Shown here piece after piece: positions 15,447 through 25,519 of a stretch of 64,000 nucleotides of DNA. Each line of letters starts with the position of its first letter. Position 1 is the first letter of the stretch. The notes under the pieces are model-generated. The model had not been told where the DNA came from and made no database searches. It saw only the letters and a list, made by a program, of their open reading frames with translations. The translations under genes and the position numbers were made by a program. Location of the stretch: positions 1 to 64,000 of the forward strand of contig NZ_KB890446.1 in the NCBI RefSeq assembly GCF_000373105.1, in the 5' to 3' direction. Source of the stretch: Neolewinella persica DSM 23188 (GTDB taxonomy: Bacteria; Bacteroidota; Bacteroidia; Chitinophagales; Saprospiraceae).

Positions 15447-18400
15447 CTATACGAGCTCGGCAGTTTTAACCGAAAGATTGGGAAGCATTTCCTTTTCCTT
15501 TAGCACCCGCTTGTAATCGCGTGGCATCACCTTGATGAAGTGACCTAGTGCATTGTCCCAATCATTGAGCAAGTCAAGCGCAGTTTTCGAACTGGTATAG
15601 GAGAAGTGGTTACGAACCATCTGCTTGAGCAGGCCCTTGTCGAAATCCTCAAGGGCTTCGATGTCGGCCATATCTCCGTTCAATTTTACGGGAAAGCTTC
15701 CCTTCGGATCGTATATGTAGGCCATTCCGCCTGACATTCCAGCACCAAAATTTTTGCCGGTCTCGCCTAAGATTACAGCCAGACCTCCGGTCATGTACTC
15801 ACAGCCATGATCTCCAACACCTTCGACGACCGTTTTCACACCGGAGTTTCTAACACAGAAACGTTCACCGGCTGTCCCTTTGATGTAAGCTTCGCCGGAA
15901 GTAGCTCCGTAGAAGGCCACGTTACCGATGATGATGTTCTCATGTGGATCGAACTTGGATATCCGGTCTGGTACCACGATCAGCCGGCCTCCACTTAGAC
16001 CCTTACCGAAGTAATCATTGGATTCACCTTCCAGCAAGAATTCAATCCCCTTGGCGCCAAAGGCGCCAAAGCTCTGCCCGGCCGATCCCCGGAAGCGGAA
16101 TTTAATGGCACCATCGGGTAACCCCTCTCCGTGAAAGCGGCGACTGATTTCGTTGGAAAGCATGGTACCCACCGCACGGTCCGTATTCTTGATCGGGAAG
16201 TTGGTGGTAACCATTTCCATATGTTCAAGGGCAGGTTTTGCCGCCTCCAGTAGTCGGCGGTCCAGTACGTCCTTAAGGCCATGATCCTGAACCGTTGTAT
16301 TGAAAAGTCCTACGGACTCATCCGCCGATTCTTTCCACAAAATCGGGCTTAGATCCAATGCTTTATACTTCCAGTGTTCAGCGTCTTTATTTGTCTTCAG
16401 ATGTTCAACCTTGCCCACCATCTCATTTACGGTACGGAAGCCAAGTTCGGCCATAATACTGCGCATGTCTTCCGCCAGGAACCGAAAGAAATTGATGACG
16501 TGTTCGGGATCTCCGGTAAACCGGGCCCTTAGGTCTGGGTTCTGGGTGGCAATGCCAACCGGACAAGTATTGACGTGGCACTTCCGCATCATGATACATC
16601 CTTCGACGACCAGCGCGGCAGTAGCCACGCCGTATTCTTCAGCCCCCAGAAGGGTGGCGATTACCAGGTCCCGGCCGGTCCTGATCTGACCGTCGGTTTG
16701 GAGGACAACCCGATCACGGAGCTTGTTCCTTACGAGGGTCTGGTGCGTTTCCGCCAGGCCCAACTCCCACGGCAAACCTGCGTGCCGGATACTCGACAGC
16801 GGGCTTGCCCCCGTACCACCGTCGTGGCCGGAGATTAAGATAGCATCGGCCTTGGCTTTAGCTACACCCGAAGCGATGATACCTACGCCAGCCTTGGACA
16901 CCAACTTGACGTTGATCCGTGCCCGCCGATTAGCATTCTTAAGGTCGAAGATCAGCTGTGCCAGATCTTCAATCGAATAGATGTCATGGTGTGGCGGCGG
17001 AGAGATAAGGTCGACTCCCGGCGTTGAATTCCGAACCCGACCGATCCAATCGTCCACTTTATGACCGGGTAGCTGCCCCCCTTCGCCAGGCTTGGCACCC
17101 TGGGCCATTTTTATTTGCAGTTCATCTGCGTTAGTCAGGTAATAGCTCGTCACGCCAAAGCGGCCCGAAGCAACTTGTTTGATGGCTGAGCGCATATTGT
17201 TACCGTGCTCATCTACCTCAAAACGAATAGAGTCTTCCCCTCCCTCTCCGGAGTTAGAACGGGCACCAATTTTGTTCATCGCAATGGCCAGCGTTGTATG
17301 TGCTTCCCAGCTGATGGAGCCGAAAGACATCGCTCCCGTAGCAAAGCGCTTCATGATGTCTGCAGCCGGTTCTACTTCTTCTAACGGAATCGGATCTCCT
17401 TTCCGGAAAGCCAGCAGACCGCGGAGCGTAAGTGCTTTTTCGGTTTGATTGTTGATTTCCTCTTTGTATTTATTGAAGGCCTCTTCGTCGTTTTTCCGCG
17501 CAGCAATCTGGAGGTAATGAATGCTCTTTGGGTTAAACATGTGGGCCTCGCCCCGACGTTTCCATTGGTATACGCCCCCTACTTCCAGTTGCGGATTATG
17601 GACTGCTTTTTCAGGATAGGCCAATTTTTGGCGTACCAATACTTCACGGGCAATACCGTCATATCCCATTCCCTCAATCCGGCTGATTGATCCACGGAAG
17701 CACTCATCGACCACTTTATGGTTCAGGCCAAGCACCTCAAATATTTGAGCTCCCTGGTAAGATTGCAGGGTAGAAATACCAATCTTGGACATGATCTTGA
17801 GCAAGCCCTTACCAATTGCCTTTCGATAAATGGTGAGTACATCGCTACGTTCAAGTTTCGCCTCCTCAAATACGTTGGAAGAGTGGAGATCCGACAGTGC
17901 AGCGTAAGTAAGGTAAGGATTGACCGCACTGGCGCCATAACCGATCAGGGTAGCGAAGTGGTGGGTCTCCCGCACATCTCCTGCTTCAATAACCAGGCTG
18001 GTTTTAGCACGCAGGCCCAGCTCAACCAAGTGGTGGTGCACCGCGCCAGTAGCCAATAAGCTGGGTACCGGAGCCATGAAACTGTCCGCCATCCGGTCGC
18101 TAATGATCAAAATGTTATAACCACTACGCACCAGGCTTTCTGCTTGTGATTTGATGTGCTCAATCGCGGACTTCAGGCGGCCCTCCTGGCCATCGGCCTT
18201 GAAGACGGAATTAATTAATCCTGCCCGGAAGTCAGGGTGGTGAACCTCTTTGATCTTCGCCAGCTCATCGTTGGTAAGTACTGGCGAATCGAGGTGAATA
18301 TTTTTTGCGTTGCCCGGCTTAACGTCGGTGATGTTGTCGGTACTACCCAACATGGCGTAGAGGGACATCACGCTGCGTTCCCGGATCGGATCGATTGGAG

Positions 18401-20012
18401 GGTTAGTTACCTGAGCAAATAGCTGCTTGAAGTAGTTGGCCAGGTGTTGGCTTTGCAGACTTAGTGCCGCCAGTGGCGTATCTGCCCCCATGGAACCGAT
18501 TGGGTCTTTCTTTCCCTTGATCATTGGTTCCAGCAAGAAGTTGAGGTCTTCTTTGGTGTAGCCAAATAGCTGCAAACGTTGGAACAATGTCGTGGGGCCC
18601 ATACTTACGCCCGCCCGGCGGCGCAGCGGCAGGTCTTCCAGCCCGATGCGGTGCTCATCAAGCCACTCGCGGTACGGCAGTCTTTTACAAATGGTCTCCT
18701 TTAGTTCCTCGTCACCGATAATGCGGTGCTCTTCAAGATCGGCGACGAGGATGCGGCCGGGTTGTAAGCGTCCTTTCTGGACAATAGTAGATTGGTCAAC
18801 GGGTAATGCGCCAGCTTCACTGGCAACGATGAGGACATTGTCTTCGGTAAGGCACCAGCGGCTGGGCCGCAGGCCGTTGCGATCAAGCGTTGCGCCAACG
18901 AGGATTCCGTCCGTAAAGCAAATTGAAGCAGGTCCGTCCCAGGGTTCCATCAGGCCCTTGGTGTATTCGTAGAAGGCTCTTTTGTAATCCGGCATTGTAT
19001 CATCATGCTGCCAGGCTTCGGGCACCATCATCATCAGAGCATGAGGGATACTCATTCCGTTCAGTGTCAAAAATTCCAGCACATTGTCAAAGTTGGCCGA
19101 ATCAGACAACCCCGTTCCACAAACCGGATAGATTTTATCCAATTCATCTTCCGAAAAGTGGGCCGTCTCCCGGATCAACGTCTCTTTCGATTTCCACCAA
19201 TTCACATTACCCTGGATGGTATTGATCTCACCGTTGTGGGCGATCATTCTAAATGGCTGCGCCAGTTTCCACTTAGGTACAGTATTGGTAGAGAACCGGC
19301 TGTGGATCAGCGCAATGGCAGACTTGAAGTCAGCGCTCTGCAGATCATTGTAATAACCAGGAAGCTGCCAGGTCGTCAATTGCCCCTTATAAACGATGGT
19401 CTTATAGCTGAAACTGGCAAGGTAGAACTGATCCCGGGTCTCGGGGTAAGTAGTGTGGATCTTGTGGGTGGCATACTTCCGCAGCACGTAAAGTTTGCGT
19501 TCCAAAGCCTTAGGGTCCATTTCTTCCCGGGGTTTAACGAAAACCTGTTGGAACCGTGGCTCGACGCTTTTACTGGTTGGCCCCAGCTCTTCGTGGTCCG
19601 TAGGGACTTTGCGGTAATAGATGAGGTCAAACCCCATCTCGTCTGCATAATCTTCAAAAAGGTACAAACACCGCTCGAGAAGCTGTTTTTCTTCCGGCAA
19701 AAACATCATACCAACGCCGTATTTTCCTTTTTCTGGAAGCACCTTCCCTTTTTCTGAAAGCTTTCGCTTGAAAAAATCGTGGGGTACCTGCACTAAAATA
19801 CCCGCTCCATCCCCACTGTTTGGTTCACATCCGCAAGCTCCACGGTGCTCCATGTTGATGAGCATCTTCAGGGCATCAGTGACCAGCTTGTGGGAGGGGT
19901 CTCCGTTCAGATTGGCAATAAAACCAGTTCCACAGGCATCCGATTCCAGATGCTCCGTGTATAATCCTTGTGGTTTTGGTGTATCAGCTACGTATCGCAT
20001 AGTTCTACTCAA
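15447..20012 (-). CDS. gltB: Glutamate synthase, large (alpha) subunit, 1521 aa
   Basis: It converts glutamine plus 2-oxoglutarate into two glutamates. The N-terminal Ntn-type glutaminase nucleophile is Cys27 (DACGTGFIANL); normally a short leader before this Cys is processed off. The central and FMN-binding synthase domains follow, with the 3Fe-4S ligands in CIMMRKCHVNTCPVG at about residues 1135-1150. The C-terminal GXGXG beta-helix repeats (about 1270-1480) contain GNVAFYGATSGEAYI. Length matches the family. Either M1 or M5 (MRYVAD) could be the start. It is co-transcribed with gltD. Confidence 0.97.
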   Translation of the reverse strand: MSRTMRYVADTPKPQGLYTEHLESDACGTGFIANLNGDPSHKLVTDALKMLINMEHRGACGCEPNSGDGAGILVQVPHDFFKRKLSEKGKVLPEKGKYGVGMMFLPEEKQLLERCLYLFEDYADEMGFDLIYYRKVPTDHEELGPTSKSVEPRFQQVFVKPREEMDPKALERKLYVLRKYATHKIHTTYPETRDQFYLASFSYKTIVYKGQLTTWQLPGYYNDLQSADFKSAIALIHSRFSTNTVPKWKLAQPFRMIAHNGEINTIQGNVNWWKSKETLIRETAHFSEDELDKIYPVCGTGLSDSANFDNVLEFLTLNGMSIPHALMMMVPEAWQHDDTMPDYKRAFYEYTKGLMEPWDGPASICFTDGILVGATLDRNGLRPSRWCLTEDNVLIVASEAGALPVDQSTIVQKGRLQPGRILVADLEEHRIIGDEELKETICKRLPYREWLDEHRIGLEDLPLRRRAGVSMGPTTLFQRLQLFGYTKEDLNFLLEPMIKGKKDPIGSMGADTPLAALSLQSQHLANYFKQLFAQVTNPPIDPIRERSVMSLYAMLGSTDNITDVKPGNAKNIHLDSPVLTNDELAKIKEVHHPDFRAGLINSVFKADGQEGRLKSAIEHIKSQAESLVRSGYNILIISDRMADSFMAPVPSLLATGAVHHHLVELGLRAKTSLVIEAGDVRETHHFATLIGYGASAVNPYLTYAALSDLHSSNVFEEAKLERSDVLTIYRKAIGKGLLKIMSKIGISTLQSYQGAQIFEVLGLNHKVVDECFRGSISRIEGMGYDGIAREVLVRQKLAYPEKAVHNPQLEVGGVYQWKRRGEAHMFNPKSIHYLQIAARKNDEEAFNKYKEEINNQTEKALTLRGLLAFRKGDPIPLEEVEPAADIMKRFATGAMSFGSISWEAHTTLAIAMNKIGARSNSGEGGEDSIRFEVDEHGNNMRSAIKQVASGRFGVTSYYLTNADELQIKMAQGAKPGEGGQLPGHKVDDWIGRVRNSTPGVDLISPPPHHDIYSIEDLAQLIFDLKNANRRARINVKLVSKAGVGIIASGVAKAKADAILISGHDGGTGASPLSSIRHAGLPWELGLAETHQTLVRNKLRDRVVLQTDGQIRTGRDLVIATLLGAEEYGVATAALVVEGCIMMRKCHVNTCPVGIATQNPDLRARFTGDPEHVINFFRFLAEDMRSIMAELGFRTVNEMVGKVEHLKTNKDAEHWKYKALDLSPILWKESADESVGLFNTTVQDHGLKDVLDRRLLEAAKPALEHMEMVTTNFPIKNTDRAVGTMLSNEISRRFHGEGLPDGAIKFRFRGSAGQSFGAFGAKGIEFLLEGESNDYFGKGLSGGRLIVVPDRISKFDPHENIIIGNVAFYGATSGEAYIKGTAGERFCVRNSGVKTVVEGVGDHGCEYMTGGLAVILGETGKNFGAGMSGGMAYIYDPKGSFPVKLNGDMADIEALEDFDKGLLKQMVRNHFSYTSSKTALDLLNDWDNALGHFIKVMPRDYKRVLKEKEMLPNLSVKTAELV

Positions 20013-20480
20013 TAAATGCCGGAATGGCGTTAAAAAAGTAGCTCTATTTGGTTAGAATCATCTCGCTGGAGTCAATAGACGTGGTGGAAACTCCGGTCTG
20101 ATTTATAGGTAAACCCAAGATAAAGAGAGAAAATACTATTTCCCATATACAGCCTTACCCCCTTTGATCTCAATTCCGACGCCTAAACTTAGAAGCTAAA
20201 TTAAGGTAGCAGGTCAAAAAATATTAATTCTGCAATACCGCCATTTTTAAAAATTAAATCTTAACAATTACTCAAAAGGCAAATTTAAAATTGAATCTTA
20301 TCGCTCTATTTTAACAATTTCACTACTTCAAAAACTTCTGGATCTGCTTAAATGATCACCAAATGCACAATATGGCGAGGACGCAGGTGCAAGGTTACGG
20401 ATAAGTAGCAAGGTGGTAACAAACAGTTAACGCTAAAACAATGTTGACTAATCAACTTCTGAACAGCTACTTCGTCGATT
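20013..20480. other. 468-bp divergent intergenic region
   Basis: This lies between gltB (minus) and the metallophosphatase gene (plus). The left two thirds are AT-rich with no clear TAnnTTTG box on either strand. One dispersed 20-mer is present (20373-20394), and a small hairpin GTTGA-ctaa-TCAAC is at 20443-20456, 24 bp before the plus-strand start. No gene was seen. Confidence 0.6.
20373..20394 (-). repeat. Dispersed GC-rich 20-mer, gag variant
   Basis: tggcgaggacgcaggtgcaa followed by gg; it shares the ggcgagg left end with the copy at 38276. Confidence 0.7.
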
Positions 20481-21584
20481 GTGCAAAAATTACTCCTACT
20501 ACTCGCCCTTTTCTTCCCCGTCTTGTCCTTTAGTCAGGCGGATACGACCCCACCAGAGGCCGACGGTCCCTATCTGATGTATGATGAATCGGGTGAGCTA
20601 ATCGCCAAGTGGGCGTGGCCCGAAGGTCGAAAGTGTGAAAAGACTGCCTGGTCAGCATTAAATACTAACGAACTACCATTTTTCAACGGTTTTCGCCCGG
20701 AGACTGTAAATCCTGATACGGTGTTCGTACGTAGGCGGCAGGCCGTCTTCCAGGGGGTGGAAAAGTTAGCCGTGGTTAGTGACATTCACGGACAATATGA
20801 CGTCATTCTTAAGCTCCTGCAGTCCCATGGCATAATTGGTGAGGATCACCGGTGGTCCTTTGGTAAGGGGCACTTCGTGGTCGTTGGTGACATTTTTGAC
20901 CGGGGAGACCAGGTTACGGAAACGTTGTGGTTCATTTATAACCTGCAAAAGGAAGCCGCCGCAGCAGGAGGTCGCGTCCACTTCCTGCTCGGCAACCATG
21001 AGACTATGGTCATGGAGGGGGACATCCGGTACATCCACAAACGGTACCTCATCACCGGAGCCTTATTTCAGACACCTTACCAGCAACTCTATGGAAAATC
21101 ATCCTACCTGGGGCGTTGGTTGAGGACGCTCCCGCTTTCCATCAGAATCAATGACATGGTCTTCGTACATGGCGGTTTCAGCAAGGAGTTACTTGATGAG
21201 GTCGGTGGCCTGCAACGCATTAACGATGTTTACCACAAGCACTTGATCGGCACCAAAAGCAGCCTTGCTGTCCACGATTCCGCAGAACTGGCCCTCCTCC
21301 ATGGTCCCAGCGGGCCACTCTGGTACCGGGGCTATTTTCTAGACAGTGAGTTTAAAGAGAAGGATATCGACAGAATCCTGAAAAAGTTAAAAGCGGAACA
21401 AATGGTGGTAGGCCACACTTCTTTTGATGCCGTGAAGAGCTTCTTTAATGGGAAGGTCATCGCCGTGGACTCAAGCATAAAATTCGGTTCCATGGGCGAA
21501 ATTCTGCTCATTGAGGGTGGCGAGATGACGCGCGGCAGCCTGCTGGGGGAACGATTGGCGCTGGAGCACAACCAGGAGCGATAA
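20481..21584 (+). CDS. Exported calcineurin-like metallophosphatase, 367 aa
   Basis: It starts with GTG at 20481, which gives a signal peptide (LLLLLALFFPVLSFSQ). All PPP-family metal-ligand motifs are present in order: SDIHGQYD at about 94-101, VVGDIFDRGD at about 133-142, LLGNHE at about 171-176, HGGF near 230 and VVGHTSFD near 312. The spacing resembles Shewanella-like (SLP/Shelph) phosphatases, which are often periplasmic or secreted in bacteria. The substrate is unknown. It is monocistronic by position, with a dispersed repeat in the downstream gap. Confidence 0.88.
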   Translation: MQKLLLLLALFFPVLSFSQADTTPPEADGPYLMYDESGELIAKWAWPEGRKCEKTAWSALNTNELPFFNGFRPETVNPDTVFVRRRQAVFQGVEKLAVVSDIHGQYDVILKLLQSHGIIGEDHRWSFGKGHFVVVGDIFDRGDQVTETLWFIYNLQKEAAAAGGRVHFLLGNHETMVMEGDIRYIHKRYLITGALFQTPYQQLYGKSSYLGRWLRTLPLSIRINDMVFVHGGFSKELLDEVGGLQRINDVYHKHLIGTKSSLAVHDSAELALLHGPSGPLWYRGYFLDSEFKEKDIDRILKKLKAEQMVVGHTSFDAVKSFFNGKVIAVDSSIKFGSMGEILLIEGGEMTRGSLLGERLALEHNQER

Positions 21585-21650
21585 AGCTAAAAAAGAGGTT
21601 AGGTCTCAGGCGTGAGTGGAAGTGTCTCTTCCTGCTCTTGCAACATTCCC

Positions 21651-21670
21651 TTGCACCTGCGACCGCGCCC
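21651..21670 (+). repeat. Dispersed GC-rich 20-mer, consensus copy
   Basis: ttgcacctgcgaccgcgccc, intergenic, preceded by a pyrimidine tract (about 21624-21650). Identical to the copy at 29691. Confidence 0.85.
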
Positions 21671-21781
21671 AAAAAGGGTCTAAGGATAAATAATGATACA
21701 TTATGACCACCATTCCTTCTAAAAGACATATTTCTCCACCACGGAGGCCTATCTTCGCACCCGCTAAAAACAACCCCAACG

Positions 21782-23182
21782 GTGGCCAACAAGTACTTTG
21801 ATCTCATTGATCAGACCTTCTATTTTCCCCAGAATGGTTTTGACCTGGAAAATGGATATCTGACCTTTAACAACATTCCCCTGATCCACCTGATCAGGAA
21901 ATACGGAACACCTCTCAAGCTTACCTATCTGCCCAGTATTGGTAGAAAGATTAAGGAGGCACGAAATTTATTTCGTCGCGCCATGCGCAGTCAGGGCTAC
22001 GGGGGGAAGTACCACTATTGTTATTGTACTAAAAGCAGTCACTTCGCCCACGTGGTGGGAGAAGCATTGGACCATGAAGTGCAGTTGGAAATAAGCTCAG
22101 CCTACGACGTTAACCTGATCCGCACACTCTTCGCTCAGGGTAAGATCGAAAAAAGTATTTTCATCGTCTGTAATGGCTTTAAGCCGGAGGATTACCTGGA
22201 AGGCATCGTTGGTCTGATGAACGATGGCTTCGAAAACGTCATCGCAGTAGTAGATAATACCCACGAGTTAGATTACTACCAGGACCACGTGGTTGGCGTA
22301 GCCAAGATCGGCATCCGGGTAGCGACTCAGGAAGAGCCGAATTTCGAATTCTACACCAGCCGTTTAGGCCTTCGAGAAGCCGATGTGCTTCCGCTTTTCC
22401 GGGAGCGCATAAAAGATCACCCAAAACTAGAACTGCACATGTTGCACTTCTTCGTCGATACCGGGATCAAAGACAGCCTTTACTACTGGGGCGAACTTAA
22501 AAAGGCTGTACGTTTATACGGCCAACTGAAACAAGAAAGCAAACAGCTCCACGCCCTGAACATTGGTGGCGGTATGCCGATCCGCAACAGTCTTGGCTTC
22601 GAGTTTGACTATAAGTACATGGTGCGGGAGATTGTTTCCAACGTTCTCGAAGCCTGTGAAGAACTTGAAGTACCAGAACCAGACCTCTTTACCGAGTTCG
22701 GCAAATACACCGTGGGTGAATCCGGCGCGACGATCTTCTCCGTACTGGCCCAGAAGCAGCAGAATGACAGTGAGATGTGGTACATGATCGACAACTCTCT
22801 GATGACCACCCTACCCGATGCCTGGGGTATCGGTGAGCGCTTCATCCTGCTGCCCGTCAATAAATGGCACAACGATTACCGGCGGGTAAACATCGGAGGT
22901 CTTAGCTGTGACAACTCAGACTACTACAACAGCGAGATCCACGAAAGCCAGGTCTACCTGCCCATCAACAAGCCGGAAGACAAAGAACCACTTTACCTTG
23001 GTTTTTTCCATACCGGAGCTTATCAGGATAATATTTCAGGGTATGGCGGCATCAAACATTGTATGATCCCCAGCCCACAGCACATCATCATCGACCTTGA
23101 TGAAGAAGGTAACCTGACTGACCGGCTATTGGCTCCTAAGCAGACTGCCGAATCCATGTTGAAGATTCTCGGTTATATATAG
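21782..23182 (+). CDS. Arginine/ornithine-type decarboxylase, PLP fold type III, 466 aa
   Basis: The alanine-racemase-like barrel carries the PLP lysine at Lys84 (YHYCYCTKSSHF), where arginine decarboxylases have the same Cys-x-K context. Later comes GGGMPIRNSLGFEFDY and a C-terminal beta domain with LYLGFFHTGAYQDN. It is the shorter SpeA-like form common in Bacteroidota and probably makes agmatine for polyamine synthesis. The start is GTG at 21782. A near-consensus -7 box (TAtcTTCG, 21750-21757) lies upstream. Confidence 0.85.
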   Translation: MANKYFDLIDQTFYFPQNGFDLENGYLTFNNIPLIHLIRKYGTPLKLTYLPSIGRKIKEARNLFRRAMRSQGYGGKYHYCYCTKSSHFAHVVGEALDHEVQLEISSAYDVNLIRTLFAQGKIEKSIFIVCNGFKPEDYLEGIVGLMNDGFENVIAVVDNTHELDYYQDHVVGVAKIGIRVATQEEPNFEFYTSRLGLREADVLPLFRERIKDHPKLELHMLHFFVDTGIKDSLYYWGELKKAVRLYGQLKQESKQLHALNIGGGMPIRNSLGFEFDYKYMVREIVSNVLEACEELEVPEPDLFTEFGKYTVGESGATIFSVLAQKQQNDSEMWYMIDNSLMTTLPDAWGIGERFILLPVNKWHNDYRRVNIGGLSCDNSDYYNSEIHESQVYLPINKPEDKEPLYLGFFHTGAYQDNISGYGGIKHCMIPSPQHIIIDLDEEGNLTDRLLAPKQTAESMLKILGYI

Positions 23183-23280
23183 TGAGAATAATGGCAGGGG
23201 AGAATTAGTACTCTGTCAGGTCAATCTTGTCACCTTCATTCCGACGTAATTCACCCATTCCATTATTCAATTATTCACTG
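23182..23280. repeat. Octad-period inverted arrays before kdsB
   Basis: Right array: four exact 8-bp units of the ATTCA family at 23249-23280 (ATTCACCC first, ATTCACTG last), ending at the base before the kdsB ATG. Left array: three units of the complementary GAGAAT/GTGAGAAT family at 23182-23205. The reverse complement of the left array lines up unit by unit with the right, with one unit missing. Confidence 0.6.
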
Positions 23281-24024
23281 ATGACCCTAGCCATCATCCC
23301 AGCCCGCTACGCCAGTACCCGTTTCCCGGGTAAACCCCTTGCTGACATGGCTGGTAAGACCATGATTCAGCGCGTGTATGAGCGAGTCGCCTCGGCAACG
23401 GTTATTGACCATGTCGTTGTTGCTACGGACGATCAGCGGATACTGGACCACGTGCTCGACTTTGGAGGCAAAGCGGTGATGACGCGGGAGGATCATCCTA
23501 GTGGAACCGACCGGGTAGCGGAAGTTGCTGCAGGTTTCCCGGATGCAAAGATCATCGTCAATGTACAGGGAGATGAGCCTTTTATTGACCCGGCACAGAT
23601 CACAGCAGTAGTATCGCCGTTTTCCGATTCGGCAATTGAGATTGCCACCCTGGCGCATCGCATATCTGATGAACGTTCATTGCTCTCCCCGAACGTTGTC
23701 AAAGTGGTTCGGGACGAAGGCGGACGGGCACTATATTTTAGCCGCCACGCCATTCCGTTTTTACGAGACATCCCTGTGGGTCAATGGATTCTGGAAGGCA
23801 AACATTTGCAGCACCTTGGGCTTTATGCTTATCGCGCCGGGGTTTTACCGAAGCTGACCACCCTGCCAAAGGGTGAGTTGGAGCAAATGGAATCACTGGA
23901 ACAACTGAGGTGGCTGGCGGCAGGGTATTCCATTCACGTCGGGCTGACGGATTTACCTTCCGTTGGGATCGATACGCCAGAAGATTTGCGCAGAGCTTTG
24001 CCCCAACTGAGCCGGGAGGAATAA
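23281..24024 (+). CDS. kdsB: 3-deoxy-manno-octulosonate (KDO) cytidylyltransferase, 247 aa
   Basis: Activates KDO with CTP for lipopolysaccharide inner core synthesis, in the cytoplasm. The N-terminal nucleotide-binding motif IPARYASTRFPGKPL is at about 6-20, then REDHPSGTDRVAE and the metal-binding IVNVQGDEPFID segment; the C-terminus has LEQLRWLAAGY. The start at 23281 gives the family-typical N-terminus; the frame is open 18 codons upstream but that part is the octad repeat. It is not in an operon with lipid A genes here. Confidence 0.95.
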   Translation: MTLAIIPARYASTRFPGKPLADMAGKTMIQRVYERVASATVIDHVVVATDDQRILDHVLDFGGKAVMTREDHPSGTDRVAEVAAGFPDAKIIVNVQGDEPFIDPAQITAVVSPFSDSAIEIATLAHRISDERSLLSPNVVKVVRDEGGRALYFSRHAIPFLRDIPVGQWILEGKHLQHLGLYAYRAGVLPKLTTLPKGELEQMESLEQLRWLAAGYSIHVGLTDLPSVGIDTPEDLRRALPQLSREE

Positions 24025-24188
24025 GTTGCTTTGTTATAGTGAGCTGAAAGCGTCGCGTCGCTCAAAAGCACTAAAATTCAGTATAGCTGCTAAAGAATCA
24101 AGTAAAAATTCCAGGCACGATATACCGAACACGCCGAAATCAGTGCGCGTTTAAGAAGGTGGATATTAAACTAACCAAACCAACCACC

Positions 24189-24812
24189 ATGCGCAAATTA
24201 TTTTTCCTTATCTTGGCAGCACTTTTCGTGGCTACCCCCCTTTCCGCTCAGCACTTCGGTCTTCGTGCCGGCGTCAATGCAACCAATGCTTCTATTGACA
24301 TCACAGACCTCAACGTCGAAACTGAAGGCGAGACTAACCTGATGCTTGGGCTCTTTGTCGAACTTCCAATCGGCGGTAATACGTTCGTGCTCCAACCGGA
24401 AATCAACTACCTGAACCGGGGCTATAGCTATACCATTGACTTGCCTGGCAGTAACGAAATTTCCAGCACCTTAACTTACTTTGATCTGGGTGTTCTGGCT
24501 AAGCTCAATTTCGGCCGTGAAGAAGGTCTGGGTTTTTACCTCGGTGCAGGCCCGACCTTCAGCTATGCCCTTAACGGCACGGTCACCGAAATTGGCGGTG
24601 AAAGAGACGTTGACTTCGATGCCGACCGTATCAACCGGGGCGGACTTAACGTTACGGGGGTTGCTGGTCTTACTTTCGACATTGGGCTAAAGCTGTTTGC
24701 CGAATTCCGCTACAACGCAGCCGTATCCAACCTGTTTGACGTTGAGAACACTGATGTTCGCCAGAATTACCTTGGTATTAACGGCGGCGTACTGGTGCCC
24801 ATTGGCAACTAA
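24189..24812 (+). CDS. Outer membrane beta-barrel protein (PorT-like), 207 aa
   Basis: Signal peptide (MRKLFFLILAALFVATPLSA, cleavage before QHF) followed by about eight amphipathic beta strands. The signature start FGLRAGVNATN and strand texture (FYLGAGPTFSYAL, FAEFRYNAAVSNLF) match the PF13568 outer membrane beta-barrel domain common in Bacteroidota. The chosen ATG at 24189 gives a clean signal peptide; the open frame begins 10 codons earlier at a GTG. Function unknown. Convergent with the Nudix gene, 9 bp apart. Confidence 0.88.
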   Translation: MRKLFFLILAALFVATPLSAQHFGLRAGVNATNASIDITDLNVETEGETNLMLGLFVELPIGGNTFVLQPEINYLNRGYSYTIDLPGSNEISSTLTYFDLGVLAKLNFGREEGLGFYLGAGPTFSYALNGTVTEIGGERDVDFDADRINRGGLNVTGVAGLTFDIGLKLFAEFRYNAAVSNLFDVENTDVRQNYLGINGGVLVPIGN

Positions 24813-24821
24813 TCCTATTCA

Positions 24822-25358
24822 TCAGATCGTGGGATAGGAAGCCCGGTGCAAGATCTTCTTCCCTGCCTTCCTATTCTCAAAGTACCGCTTCAGCATAAAC
24901 ACTGACGACGTAAAGGCCATCTCCTCCCAGGGGATGGTCTTTTCGGTAAACAGGGCACACTCTGAACTTTCCACACCTATTCCAAATTTCCCATCGACAA
25001 GGTGGCCGACAAACTGCAGGTAGATCTGATTAATCTTTTCCAGGTTATACAAGCTAATGAGGTAATCTATTTCCACCTTGGCTTCGGCCTCCTCCCAGAC
25101 TTCGCGCATGGCGCCATCTTCTACCGATTCTCCATTCTCGAGGTAACCGCTGGGAACGTTCCAATAGCCATGCCGTGGCTCAATGGCCCGGCGGCAAAGT
25201 AATACTTTGTCTTCCCAAACGGGCAGGCACCCCGCTACGATATTCGGGTTCTGGTAATGAATTATTTCACAGCTCGGACAAACAAACCGGTGCCGGTTAT
25301 CCCCTGCGGGAATACTGAGGGTAATACTGTCCGAACCACAATTAGAGCAAAATTTCAT
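24822..25358 (-). CDS. Nudix hydrolase with N-terminal zinc ribbon, 178 aa
   Basis: Start at 25358 (MKFCSNCGSD). The N-terminal CxxC...CPSC zinc ribbon spans about residues 4-30. The Nudix box runs from Gly71 (GYLENGESVEDGAMREVWEEA), with Glu92 where Gly is usual. The zinc ribbon plus Nudix layout resembles NADH pyrophosphatase-like and ADP-ribose hydrolases; the substrate cannot be read from sequence. The frame stays open upstream through a dispersed 20-mer, but that extension is low-complexity and not part of the family. Confidence 0.88.
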   Translation of the reverse strand: MKFCSNCGSDSITLSIPAGDNRHRFVCPSCEIIHYQNPNIVAGCLPVWEDKVLLCRRAIEPRHGYWNVPSGYLENGESVEDGAMREVWEEAEAKVEIDYLISLYNLEKINQIYLQFVGHLVDGKFGIGVESSECALFTEKTIPWEEMAFTSSVFMLKRYFENRKAGKKILHRASYPTI

Positions 25359-25443
25359 GGTGGTGGAAAGGTAGGGGTTAAGCGTCATATTTGTTGACAC
25401 TTCAGGTACTTTAGTAGCAACCTGTTGCCTGTTATACCCTCCC

Positions 25444-25463
25444 TTGCACCTGCGTCCGCGCCC
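25444..25463 (+). repeat. Dispersed GC-rich 20-mer
   Basis: ttgcacctgcgtccgcgccc, intergenic between two minus-strand genes. Confidence 0.85.
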
Positions 25464-25519
25464 ACCCCCATCCACTGTACCGACGTCGGCGTTTGAGGGA
25501 TAGTCATCACATAGGTAAC

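Noticed and set aside
24813..24821. Bidirectional terminator between the beta-barrel and Nudix genes
   Set aside because: The gap is 9 bp and shows no inverted repeat.
25359..25475. Longer N-terminus for the Nudix hydrolase
   Set aside because: The extension is Gly/Arg-rich, crosses a dispersed 20-mer and is not part of the family; MKFCSNCG is a natural start.
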